Source of the DNA: CAZHHM01 sp964532225 | GTDB lineage: Bacteria; Margulisbacteria; WOR-1; JAKLHX01 | Direction of reading: 5' to 3' | DNA: 10,102 nucleotides | Assembly (NCBI GenBank): GCA_964532225.1 | Contig: CAZHHM010000034.1 | Location: 1 to 10,102 of the forward strand | The notes under the pieces: model-generated | What the model was told of the DNA's origin: nothing | Databases searched by the model: none | The model's input: only the letters and a program-made list of their open reading frames with translations | In this document: in pieces, positions 1 through 6,441 of the stretch | Position numbering within the stretch: the first letter of the stretch is position 1 | How the letters are laid out: each line of letters starts with the position of its first letter | Translations under genes and position numbers: made by a program

Positions 1-689
1 GCGAGAACCTTGAATTCCATTCTATGATGTACGGCCTTGCCCCTTCGGTCTACAGGCCAAAAATAGATGAATTACTGGAGCTGGTCGAGCTTACCGCTAA
101 GGCCAACACATTGACACAGAACTATTCGGGAGGGATGAAAAGGCGTCTTGAGATAGCTCGCGGACTGATCCATTCACCAAAAGTGCTATTTCTGGACGAA
201 CCTACCCTGGGACTTGACGCGCAGACAAGAAGGCTTATGTGGGAATACATAAAGAAATTGAACAAGAAACACGATGTGACCGTAATATTGAACACTCATT
301 ATATGGAGGAGGCCGATTTCCTTTGCGACAGGATCGCCATTATCGATCACGGTTCCATCAAGGCTATCGACACTCCCGACAGGCTTAAGGAGGACCAGGG
401 CGGCGACATAGTGACGATCGAGATAGAGGGAGAACATTCAGGGCTTGTTTCTCAGTTGAACAATGAACTGTGGGTGAAGAGCGTCAAGGAATATGACGAA
501 TGCCTGAAATGCCTGAGCATTTCCGTGGAAAGAGCGGAGATAAGAATTCCCCAGATCCTTGGTCTTGCGAACATGAACAAGCTTAAAGTTCTTTCCGTGA
601 ACATACATAAACCCAGTCTTGAGGACGTGTTCCTTAAATATACAGGGAAGACTATTAGGAATATTGAGGAGAGGGAGCGAATATTTTAG
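1..689 (+). CDS. ABC transporter ATP-binding protein, C-terminal part (5' end outside window)
   Basis: This is the nucleotide-binding subunit of an ABC exporter, hydrolysing ATP on the cytoplasmic face to drive the permease encoded just downstream. The reading frame is open from base 3 and reads ENLEFHS before the first Met codons at 24, so these are internal and the true start lies left of the window. Visible motifs are the ABC signature YSGGMKRR (from about 123), Walker B LFLDEPT (186-206), the D-loop LGLD, and the H-loop histidine in NTHYMEEAD (297-299). Walker A and the Q-loop must lie upstream. After the ATPase core comes a C-terminal extension of about 110 residues, as in DrrA/CcmA-type ATPases of antibiotic or lipid exporters (DUF4162-like, inferred). 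The substrate cannot be told. The stop is 47 bases before the permease start, which indicates one operon. The family call is secure; the transported compound is unknown. Confidence 0.93.
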   Translation, partial: ENLEFHSMMYGLAPSVYRPKIDELLELVELTAKANTLTQNYSGGMKRRLEIARGLIHSPKVLFLDEPTLGLDAQTRRLMWEYIKKLNKKHDVTVILNTHYMEEADFLCDRIAIIDHGSIKAIDTPDRLKEDQGGDIVTIEIEGEHSGLVSQLNNELWVKSVKEYDECLKCLSISVERAEIRIPQILGLANMNKLKVLSVNIHKPSLEDVFLKYTGKTIRNIEERERIF

Positions 690-736
690 TGGTTGATTCC
701 GGGGGCCAGTGGCCGGTAATAAAGAAAAGGGAATAG

Positions 737-1522
737 ATGGAAGAATTAAGAGCGATCTATATTTTATGGCTTAGGGAGATGAAGAAGCTGAGAAGGGCCA
801 AGGAGCGGATAATCGGCTCTCTGGCAATGCCTCTCATATTTCTCCTTTTTATGGCCTTTGGTTTTGCCGGATCAAAGATACCGGGACTCCCGGAAGGAAC
901 GAACTATATCAACTTCCTTGTTCCGGGCATTATCGGGATGAACCTGCTGTTCAGTTCGATGTTCTCGGGGATATCAGTATTGTGGGACAGGGAGTTCGGG
1001 TTCTTAAAAGAAATAATGGTCGCTCCGGTATCAAGGGTGTCCATTGCACTGGGGCGAATTGCAGGAGGTGCGACCACAGGCCTTATTCAGGCATTACTTC
1101 TATTTGCAGTATCATTTTTCTTCGGTTTCTCGGGTTTTGCCGGTTTTGGTTTGTTCAGGATACTGCTGGCCTTACTGCTGATGGTGCTTTTCATGGTGCT
1201 GATCTGCCTGGTCTTCCTGTCTCTGGGGCTTTCGTTCGCGTCGAACATGAGGGATGCCCAGGGGTTCGAGCTTATAATCAATTTTGTGATGTTCCCTCTT
1301 TTCTTTCTGTCAGGCGCCGTCTCCCCTATTTCCAATCTTCCTGGCTGGCTTCAGGCTCTGGCTTATCTGAATCCTCTCACCTATGGTGTTGACGGGATGC
1401 GATACGCGCTGACGGGAATAAGTCATTTTTCATTGGGCGTGAGCATGCCGGTGTGTGCTTTATCAGCGGTCGTTATGGTGTCAATAGCCGCATTTTTCTT
1501 TGACAGGAGCGAAGGGGTCTAG
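737..1522 (+). CDS. ABC-2 type transporter permease (DrrB-like)
   Basis: Integral membrane subunit of 261 residues, the usual size of DrrB/NodJ-type ABC-2 permeases, partnering the ATPase encoded immediately upstream. The cytoplasmic N-terminus (about 1-25) is basic. Hydrophobic segments lie near residues 27-45, 60-82, 110-130, 138-168, 180-197 and 235-256, consistent with six membrane spans. Two family motifs are easy to see: REFGFLKEIMVAPVSR at about 85-100, the cytoplasmic coupling region, and SGAVSPISNLPGWLQ followed by LNPLTYGVDGMR at about 192-222, the ABC-2 signature. The start ATG at 737 is preceded by AAAAGGGA at 725-732, a good ribosome-binding site. The gene ends five bases before the convergent gene on the other strand, and no terminator is visible there. 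It likely exports a small or amphipathic molecule; the substrate is not predictable. Confidence 0.93.
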   Translation: MEELRAIYILWLREMKKLRRAKERIIGSLAMPLIFLLFMAFGFAGSKIPGLPEGTNYINFLVPGIIGMNLLFSSMFSGISVLWDREFGFLKEIMVAPVSRVSIALGRIAGGATTGLIQALLLFAVSFFFGFSGFAGFGLFRILLALLLMVLFMVLICLVFLSLGLSFASNMRDAQGFELIINFVMFPLFFLSGAVSPISNLPGWLQALAYLNPLTYGVDGMRYALTGISHFSLGVSMPVCALSAVVMVSIAAFFFDRSEGV

Positions 1523-1527
1523 ATCTT

Positions 1528-2442
1528 CTATTTTGGAACGTTGATCAAAGAGAACTTATTGTGTCTTGGTGCGATCTCTTCCCAGAATTCCCCTGTGCTG
1601 CCGTTTACGGTCATGAGCGGATGTTTGTTGTGATGCCCCATCAGTATCCTTGATTTTATATTAAAGTAGTCTTCTATCAAGGTGCCTGCTTTACCATGTG
1701 TCTGAAGTATCACTGAGACATTGTCATCGGGACATCCTTCGCCTCTTATCACGCCGACCACTTTTTCGTTCTCAAGGATGTTGATATCGGGGATAGATAT
1801 CCTTCTGCTCATCAGAATTACGTTGCCGTTTATGGAATTTATCTCAGATTGAATATTGGGCAGCACTCCGTGCATGTCGAAAAGTATCTCCGCGAAACTG
1901 TCGTTAACATCATGGTGGAAAGCCCTCATCTTGGCCGCCTCTGACCTTTCGAACCTTTTGAAAGGCTCCAGCTCTTTTTTAATAGCAAATATCTCGCATT
2001 GCCCGTAGTCCTCGATCCTTTGCATTATCTTCGTTGAGAGAGAATTGACCACTTTAAGGTGCGCATATATCATTTCCGATGTCCTTGCTCCGGGTAATAT
2101 CCCTTCGGACAGTTCCTTTGTCTCGAAATCCCTGGCCAGGTTTTCCTGGTAGGACATATATTTGTGCGCAGCGCTCCAGAACAGGTCCTTTCTGTGGGTG
2201 ATGTAAACATCGACGAACTTATGGAACCTATAATCGGAATAATCAATGGGGCCCTTGCTTGCGGCAAGTTCAGGGTCAAGGATCCCAAGATACTGTGCGT
2301 GCATACGGAGGTTCATCGGTCTGTACTGGTCTATGCCTTTAAGTTCGCCTATAGACAAGAGATGTCCGCTTACTGTTCTGCCGGCCCCTACCGGGGTGCC
2401 TCTGAATATTCTTGTGTTTGAAGGAGCCGCCGGATTTCCCAT
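1528..2442 (-). CDS. hypothetical protein, 304 residues, unrecognised
   Basis: I do not recognise this protein. It has no signal peptide and no hydrophobic span, so it is probably cytoplasmic. It is histidine-rich, with much predicted helix in the middle (about 95-205). One stretch, residues 170-195, contains HHDVNDSFAEIL, which loosely resembles the H-box of histidine-kinase DHp helices (His-Asp followed by Asn). The last 60 residues, ending FSLINVPK, could be a worn-down ATPase-like fold, but no clear N, G1 or G2 box is present, so I do not call it a kinase. The start at 2442 has GAGGA five bases upstream (2448-2452), a good ribosome-binding site. The gene stands alone, convergent with the ABC permease gene and divergent from leuC across 105 bases. 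Base composition is like that of its neighbours. That it is a real gene is fairly certain; its function is unknown. Confidence 0.75.
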   Translation of the reverse strand: MGNPAAPSNTRIFRGTPVGAGRTVSGHLLSIGELKGIDQYRPMNLRMHAQYLGILDPELAASKGPIDYSDYRFHKFVDVYITHRKDLFWSAAHKYMSYQENLARDFETKELSEGILPGARTSEMIYAHLKVVNSLSTKIMQRIEDYGQCEIFAIKKELEPFKRFERSEAAKMRAFHHDVNDSFAEILFDMHGVLPNIQSEINSINGNVILMSRRISIPDINILENEKVVGVIRGEGCPDDNVSVILQTHGKAGTLIEDYFNIKSRILMGHHNKHPLMTVNGSTGEFWEEIAPRHNKFSLINVPK

Positions 2443-2458
2443 AAATGTCCTCAGTATT

Positions 2459-2488
2459 GTTATCGACGGAGATTTTAGCGGATTTCAA
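2459..2488 (-). promoter_or_regulatory. predicted sigma70-type promoter for the 304-residue hypothetical gene
   Basis: On the minus strand TTGAAA (2488-2483) and GATAAC (2464-2459) are 18 bases apart, matching the -35 and -10 consensus at 5/6 and 4/6. Transcription would start near 2452, giving a leader of only about ten bases that just holds the GAGGA ribosome-binding site. Inferred from pattern only. Confidence 0.4.
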
Positions 2489-2532
2489 TAAAAATCATGA
2501 CCCATCAAGAGCATAAATGCGTTTCATCTTTC

Positions 2533-2547
2533 TGCTATAATAAAAAC
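2533..2547 (+). promoter_or_regulatory. extended -10 promoter of leuCDB, abutting the start codon
   Basis: TG at 2533-2534, one spacer base, then a perfect TATAAT at 2536-2541. Only six bases separate it from the leuC ATG at 2548, so the start of transcription should fall on or next to the A of the ATG. No -35 match is present at the right spacing and no Shine-Dalgarno precedes the ATG. This predicts a leaderless leuC mRNA. It also argues against any leucine leader peptide or T-box control, since there is no room for one. Confidence 0.6.
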
Positions 2548-3819
2548 ATGGCGCAAACTATAACAGAGAAGATACTTGCTTCACATTCAGGCAAAAAAGA
2601 GGTTCACCCGGGTGAGTTCATAGAGGCTCAGGTGGATGTTGTCCTCGGCAATGACATAACTGCCCCTCCTGCGATATCAGAGTTCGAAAAGATAGGCGTA
2701 ACAAAGGTATTTGATCCGGAGCGGATAATGCTTGTCCCTGACCACTTCACTCCGAACAAGGACATCAAATCGGCGCAGCAGGTCAAGATGATGCGCGAAT
2801 TCGCGAAAAAGTACGGGATAACCCACTTCTTTGAGATCGGCTGCATGGGAGTTGAACATGCTCTTCTGCCTGAACAGGGTCTGGTGTATTCCGGCCAGCT
2901 TATCATTGGGGCTGACTCTCATACATGCACTTATGGTGCATTAGGAGCATTTTCAACGGGTGTAGGCTCAACCGATATGGCAGCCGCAATGGCTACCGGC
3001 AAGGTCTGGCTCAAGGTGCCGGAATCCATCAAGTTCGTCTATAAGGGAAAACTTAAGAAATGGGTCAGCGGAAAGGACCTCATCCTGTACACCATCGGCA
3101 AGATCGGTGTCGACGGCGCCCTTTATAAATCCATGGAGTTCACCGGAGAGGCAATTGCTTCGCTTTCTATGGAATCAAGGCTGGCCATGGCGAACATGGC
3201 TATTGAGGCGGGCGGTAAGAACGGGATAGTTGCTCCAGATGAAAAAACGCGTAAATATCTTGCTGATCATGTAAGTGCGCCGCAATGCGACGCCCCTATC
3301 TTCTATCAATCCGACCCTGATGCCGTCTACTCTCAGGTCATCGAGTACGACTGCGCTGATATAGAACCAATGGTCGCTCTGCCTCATCTTCCGTCGAACA
3401 CAAAGGGCGTGAGCAAGGTCGGCAAGATAAAGATAGACCAGGCAGTTATCGGGTCCTGCACCAACGGCAGGATAGAGGACATGAGAGAGGCAGCAGCCAT
3501 ACTTAAGGGCAAGAAAGCAAGCAAGGATGTACGGCTTTTGATCATCCCGGCGACACAGGGAGTTTACCGCCAGGCAATGAAGGAAGGCCTTTTTGACATC
3601 TTCCTCGACGCGAACGCGGCAGTATCAACCCCTACCTGCGGGCCGTGCCTCGGAGGACATATGGGAATTCTTGCAGAAGGCGAAAGATCGATAGCAACGA
3701 CCAACAGGAACTTTGTCGGACGTATGGGACACCCGAAGTCCGAGGTTTATCTTTCGAACGCAGCAGTTGCCGCCGCTTCGGCTGTGACCGGCTATATCAC
3801 TTCACCGGAGGCAATGTAA
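2548..3819 (+). CDS. leuC: 3-isopropylmalate dehydratase large subunit LeuC
   Basis: Large subunit of isopropylmalate isomerase, which with LeuD converts 2-isopropylmalate to 3-isopropylmalate in cytoplasmic leucine synthesis. It is 423 residues, the size of the shorter archaeal/clostridial-type LeuC. The 4Fe-4S cluster ligands are visible as Cys304 in GSCTNGR and Cys364 and Cys367 in TCGPCLGG. Other aconitase-family marks are GADSHTCTYGALGAF and the C-terminal FVGRMGHPKSEVYLSN. I chose the ATG at 2548 rather than 2497: homologues begin near MxxTITEKILA, and the extra 17 codons would run through the TATAAT promoter. Its stop overlaps the leuD start by one base (TAATG), so the two subunits are translationally coupled. 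A homoaconitase or citramalate-type role cannot be fully excluded in this family, but the leuB neighbour supports leucine synthesis. Confidence 0.95.
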   Translation: MAQTITEKILASHSGKKEVHPGEFIEAQVDVVLGNDITAPPAISEFEKIGVTKVFDPERIMLVPDHFTPNKDIKSAQQVKMMREFAKKYGITHFFEIGCMGVEHALLPEQGLVYSGQLIIGADSHTCTYGALGAFSTGVGSTDMAAAMATGKVWLKVPESIKFVYKGKLKKWVSGKDLILYTIGKIGVDGALYKSMEFTGEAIASLSMESRLAMANMAIEAGGKNGIVAPDEKTRKYLADHVSAPQCDAPIFYQSDPDAVYSQVIEYDCADIEPMVALPHLPSNTKGVSKVGKIKIDQAVIGSCTNGRIEDMREAAAILKGKKASKDVRLLIIPATQGVYRQAMKEGLFDIFLDANAAVSTPTCGPCLGGHMGILAEGERSIATTNRNFVGRMGHPKSEVYLSNAAVAAASAVTGYITSPEAM

Positions 3820-4304
3820 TGAAGGGTAAGGTCTGGAAATTCAAGAACAATATCGATACTGACCTGATAATACCGGCAAGGTATCTGAATACTTTTGACC
3901 CGGCGGAGCTGGCAAAACATGTTATGGAAGATGCTGACGCTTCTTTTGCAGGGAAAGTTAAAAAAGGCGATATTATCGTAGCAGGTGATAATTTCGGCTG
4001 CGGTTCATCAAGGGAGCACGCACCTATCGCCATAAAGGCCGCGGGCGTTTCCGCGGTAATAGCCAATTCATTCGCGAGGATATTCTTCAGGAACTCGATA
4101 AACGTCGGGCTTCCGATACTGGAGATCAAGGATACGAGCAAGATCAACGAGGGTGATGAGCTTGATATCGACCTTGAGAAGGGCCAGATCAAAGACCTTA
4201 CCACGGGACAAACGTTCAATGCTGAACCTTTCCCCCCTTTCATGAAGAAGATCATCGAAAAGGGCGGCCTGATAAACTACGTAAGGTCCGGCCTTACAAA
4301 ATAG
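3819..4304 (+). CDS. leuD: 3-isopropylmalate dehydratase small subunit LeuD
   Basis: Small swivel-domain subunit of isopropylmalate isomerase, 161 residues, the usual size for the two-subunit bacterial/archaeal type. Family motifs are NNIDTDLIIPARYLNT (residues 10-25), GDNFGCGSSREHAP (56-69) and NSFARIFFRNSINVGLP (83-99). The serine and arginine of GSSREH contribute to substrate binding in the family. The loop after RY reads LNT: isopropylmalate isomerases and homoaconitases differ at this loop (YLVY or YLVM against YLRT in methanogen enzymes), so the specificity hint is neutral. The start at 3819 shares its A with the leuC stop and has GGAGG at 3807-3811, seven bases upstream. A longer reading frame from 3645 lies inside leuC and is rejected. 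leuB follows after 44 bases. Confidence 0.95.
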   Translation: MKGKVWKFKNNIDTDLIIPARYLNTFDPAELAKHVMEDADASFAGKVKKGDIIVAGDNFGCGSSREHAPIAIKAAGVSAVIANSFARIFFRNSINVGLPILEIKDTSKINEGDELDIDLEKGQIKDLTTGQTFNAEPFPPFMKKIIEKGGLINYVRSGLTK

Positions 4305-4348
4305 GACGGCGCGAAGCGGCGCACATCCGTAAGAAAGGAAACAAGACA

Positions 4349-5404
4349 ATGGCGAAGAAGTACAATCTCGGTGTTATCGGCGGGGACGGAACTGGACCGG
4401 AGGTGGTCGCTGAAGCTTTAAAAGTGCTTGAGGCGGTAGGAAAGAAGTTCGGGATAAAATATGATCTTACTCAACTACCTTACGACGGAGAGAGATACCT
4501 CAAGACCGGTGTGACCATCACGGACGAAGAGATCGAGGGGCTTAAAAAATATGATGCTATCCTGCTCGGCGCGATCGGTCATCCTAAAGTGCAGCCTGGC
4601 ATACTCGAAAAAGGCATCCTTCTCAAAACAAGGTTCGCTCTTGACCAGTACATCAATCTCAGACCTGTAAAGCTCTATGAGAATGTCTGGACCCCTATCA
4701 AGGACAAAGGCCCGGCTGAGATCGATTTTGTTGTCGTAAGGGAGAATACCGAAGGCATCTATACCGGTCTGGGCGGGTTCTTTAAGCAAGGGACCCCTGA
4801 TGAGATAGCCGTCCAGGAATCAGTGAACACCCGAAAAGGCGTGGAAAGATGCATCCGTTATGCATTCGACCTTACCAGAAAAAGGAACAAGAAAAAAACA
4901 CTTACTCTTGTCGGAAAGACGAATGTCCTGACCTTTGCATTCGGGCTGTGGGAGAGGACCTTTAATGAGGTCGCAAAGGAATATCCTGATATCAAAACGG
5001 ATTACGCACACGTAGACGCCACCTGTATGTGGTTCGTGAAGAACCCGGAATGGTTCGACGTTATCGTCACCGATAACATATTCGGAGATATCATTACTGA
5101 CCTTGGGGCCATGATACAGGGCGGTATGGGTATCGCTGCAGGCGGCAATATCAATCCGAAAGGCGTATCGATGTTCGAGCCTATAGGCGGTTCTGCTCCA
5201 AAATATACTGGAATGAACGTTATTAACCCTCTGGCGGCGATCGGAGCTCTCCAGATGCTTCTGGACAATATCGGAGAAGAAAAGGCCGCTCAGGCCGTCG
5301 AAAAGTCGATAATGGAAGCCTGCAAGAAGATGAAGAGCATGGCTGCAGGCAAGATGGGCTATTCTACGACCGAGGTCGGGGATATGGTGGCAAAGGGGAT
5401 ATAG
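4349..5404 (+). CDS. leuB: 3-isopropylmalate dehydrogenase LeuB (isocitrate/isopropylmalate dehydrogenase family)
   Basis: Beta-decarboxylating dehydrogenase of 351 residues that oxidises 3-isopropylmalate to 2-oxoisocaproate in leucine synthesis. The Rossmann-like start is GVIGGDGTGPEV (8-19). The substrate loop ILEKGILLKTRFALDQYINLRP (85-106) has the Leu-Leu-x-x-Arg pattern of isopropylmalate dehydrogenases. Catalytic Tyr138 (in RENTEGIYTG) and Lys190 (in VGKTNVLT) are present, as are the metal-binding aspartates Asp223, Asp247 and Asp251 (in TDNIFGDIITDLGA). Oddly, the coenzyme loop reads GSAPKYTG (281-288), with Lys285-Tyr286 where NAD-type LeuB has Asp-Ile. Lys-Tyr is the NADP signature of E. 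coli isocitrate dehydrogenase. A relative acting on homoisocitrate or tartrate is possible, but the leuCD context favours leucine. A ribosome-binding site AAAGGA lies at 4334-4339. Last gene of the operon, followed by a terminator. Confidence 0.9.
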   Translation: MAKKYNLGVIGGDGTGPEVVAEALKVLEAVGKKFGIKYDLTQLPYDGERYLKTGVTITDEEIEGLKKYDAILLGAIGHPKVQPGILEKGILLKTRFALDQYINLRPVKLYENVWTPIKDKGPAEIDFVVVRENTEGIYTGLGGFFKQGTPDEIAVQESVNTRKGVERCIRYAFDLTRKRNKKKTLTLVGKTNVLTFAFGLWERTFNEVAKEYPDIKTDYAHVDATCMWFVKNPEWFDVIVTDNIFGDIITDLGAMIQGGMGIAAGGNINPKGVSMFEPIGGSAPKYTGMNVINPLAAIGALQMLLDNIGEEKAAQAVEKSIMEACKKMKSMAAGKMGYSTTEVGDMVAKGI

Positions 5405-5424
5405 ACCGGTCAGATCATCTAATT

Positions 5425-5453
5425 AAAGGCGTCCTTCCGGGCGCCTTTTTTTT
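5425..5453 (+). terminator. intrinsic terminator of leuCDB
   Basis: A 10-base-pair hairpin with one G-T wobble (arms 5425-5434 and 5439-5448), a TTCC loop, and a run of eight Ts ending at 5453. It starts 20 bases after the leuB stop. Read from the other strand the stem is followed by TTTAATT, so it could weakly stop the convergent gene at 5466 as well. Confidence 0.93.
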
Positions 5454-5465
5454 ATATATAAGCTG

Positions 5466-6344
5466 TTATTTGAGTCTTTTTACTTGTGTTTGTTCAAAGA
5501 AACGAATGAATTGATCTTCAACAAATGGAAGATTACTGCCACAAAGCCACATTGGATCAATTTTAACTAACTCAGCCTTTATAGCTCTTTCGTTGTCTTT
5601 AAGACCAAAAGCTCTGGCAAGGATTGATTCAGACATAAGATAAAATGGGTTATTATGAGGACAATAACCAATATTTCCTGTTCGGTTCGCTGCATATTTT
5701 GCCATCTCTGTTTCGCCAACTAGCTCTAAAGCGAATTTGTGTGCGATCAATTCATTTAGGAAATAGTAAGCGCCTCTGGTACCAAAGAGAGATGAGGTAA
5801 GAATAGCTCTTGGGATCATTTGGTAAGATATTCCCGAAAAATACATGTAGGAGGGATCCCCGTGATTCAATATTGAGGCTAACTGAAGATAGAGCGATTC
5901 ATTGTTATATTCACTGCCATCAAACCTATCGAACCCATTTAGGTCATAATGCGCCAAGAGATGTCCGGTCTCATGAGCATAAATTGCTTTTCCAAAATGA
6001 AAGAATGTTTGATAGGTCGAAGGGTCTCCGACAATCATAGTTAGCCTCCCTGCGGGCCCTTCAAACATATTATTGCTGTTAATTGGAATTCTGACTTCTA
6101 TGGTATCGAATGTCCTTTGAATCCCAAAGTCAGAAAATGCTTTTTGTTCTACATAGGCGATATCATGAGCTAGCCCGCTCAAATTTGTGATCAGTGAAGC
6201 TGATTCATTGACAGATAAAGGAGATGGAAAGGGGTCCGTTATGTTAAACCGCCGGTCAATCCTTGTAATACGTTCGAAATCACGTTTGGCATCATAAGTA
6301 TTGACTCCATTGAATCGTTCCCTTAGTCTAACAAAAGCGCTCAT
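5466..6344 (-). CDS. putative zinc metallopeptidase (HETGH + NELIA), AT-rich
   Basis: A 292-residue protein I cannot name, but it carries a zinc-peptidase signature. IYAHETGHLLAH has the HExxH motif at 124-128 and NELIAHKFAL supplies a candidate third ligand, Glu198, in an NExxA setting 74 residues after the first His, as in gluzincin-type enzymes. There is no signal peptide or membrane span, so it is probably cytoplasmic. The gene is visibly AT-richer than its neighbours: sampled 60-base lines give about 33-37% GC, against 50-58% in lines from leuB and the outer-membrane gene. This suggests a recent arrival or different selection. No Shine-Dalgarno precedes the ATG; a -10-like GATAAT lies five bases upstream. 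It is divergent from another HExxH gene of nearly equal length. Activity is inferred from motifs only; an inactive or structural relative is possible. Confidence 0.72.
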   Translation of the reverse strand: MSAFVRLRERFNGVNTYDAKRDFERITRIDRRFNITDPFPSPLSVNESASLITNLSGLAHDIAYVEQKAFSDFGIQRTFDTIEVRIPINSNNMFEGPAGRLTMIVGDPSTYQTFFHFGKAIYAHETGHLLAHYDLNGFDRFDGSEYNNESLYLQLASILNHGDPSYMYFSGISYQMIPRAILTSSLFGTRGAYYFLNELIAHKFALELVGETEMAKYAANRTGNIGYCPHNNPFYLMSESILARAFGLKDNERAIKAELVKIDPMWLCGSNLPFVEDQFIRFFEQTQVKRLK

Positions 6345-6349
6345 AATAT

Positions 6350-6379
6350 ATTATCGATAAATGAGCCAAAATATTTCAC
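6350..6379 (-). promoter_or_regulatory. predicted promoter of the AT-rich metallopeptidase gene
   Basis: On the minus strand GTGAAA (6379-6374), an 18-base spacer, then GATAAT (6355-6350), matching consensus at 4/6 and 5/6. The ATG follows after five bases with no ribosome-binding site, so this unit is a third candidate for leaderless transcription. The region is very AT-rich, which makes chance matches easier. Confidence 0.4.
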
Positions 6380-6426
6380 TTTGTGCTATACAAGTTATCA
6401 TGTTGCTGTACCGAATTATATACAAC

Positions 6427-6436
6427 GGAGAAGGTG
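6427..6436 (+). promoter_or_regulatory. ribosome-binding site that decides the start of the 289-residue gene
   Basis: GGAGAAGGTG lies five bases before the ATG at 6442, and nothing similar precedes the earlier in-frame ATG at 6361. The 27 codons between would encode an unconvincing N-terminus reading through the divergent promoter region, so 6442 is preferred. A possible -10 (TATATA, 6417-6422) with TTATCA at 6395-6400 lies just upstream, but that match is weak. Confidence 0.65.
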
Positions 6437-6441
6437 TATCC

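Noticed and set aside
695..720. Small palindrome (GGCCAGTGGCC) between the two ABC genes
   Set aside because: It has no T-run and is short; it could be a weak hairpin but does not support a terminator or operator call.
2497..2547. Longer leuC N-terminus starting at ATG 2497
   Set aside because: The 17 extra codons match no LeuC start, have no ribosome-binding site, and run through the TATAAT at 2536-2541.
2443..2547. Leucine leader peptide or T-box upstream of leuC
   Set aside because: The gap is only 105 bases, has no Leu-rich small reading frame or T-box motif, and the -10 box is six bases from the start codon.
3645..3818. Longer leuD reading frame starting at 3645
   Set aside because: It lies wholly inside leuC in another frame; the start at 3819 has a good ribosome-binding site and gives the normal LeuD N-terminus.
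6361..6441. 27-codon N-terminal extension of the HELGH gene
   Set aside because: No ribosome-binding site at 6361, whereas GGAGAAGGTG precedes 6442; the extension overlaps the divergent promoter region.
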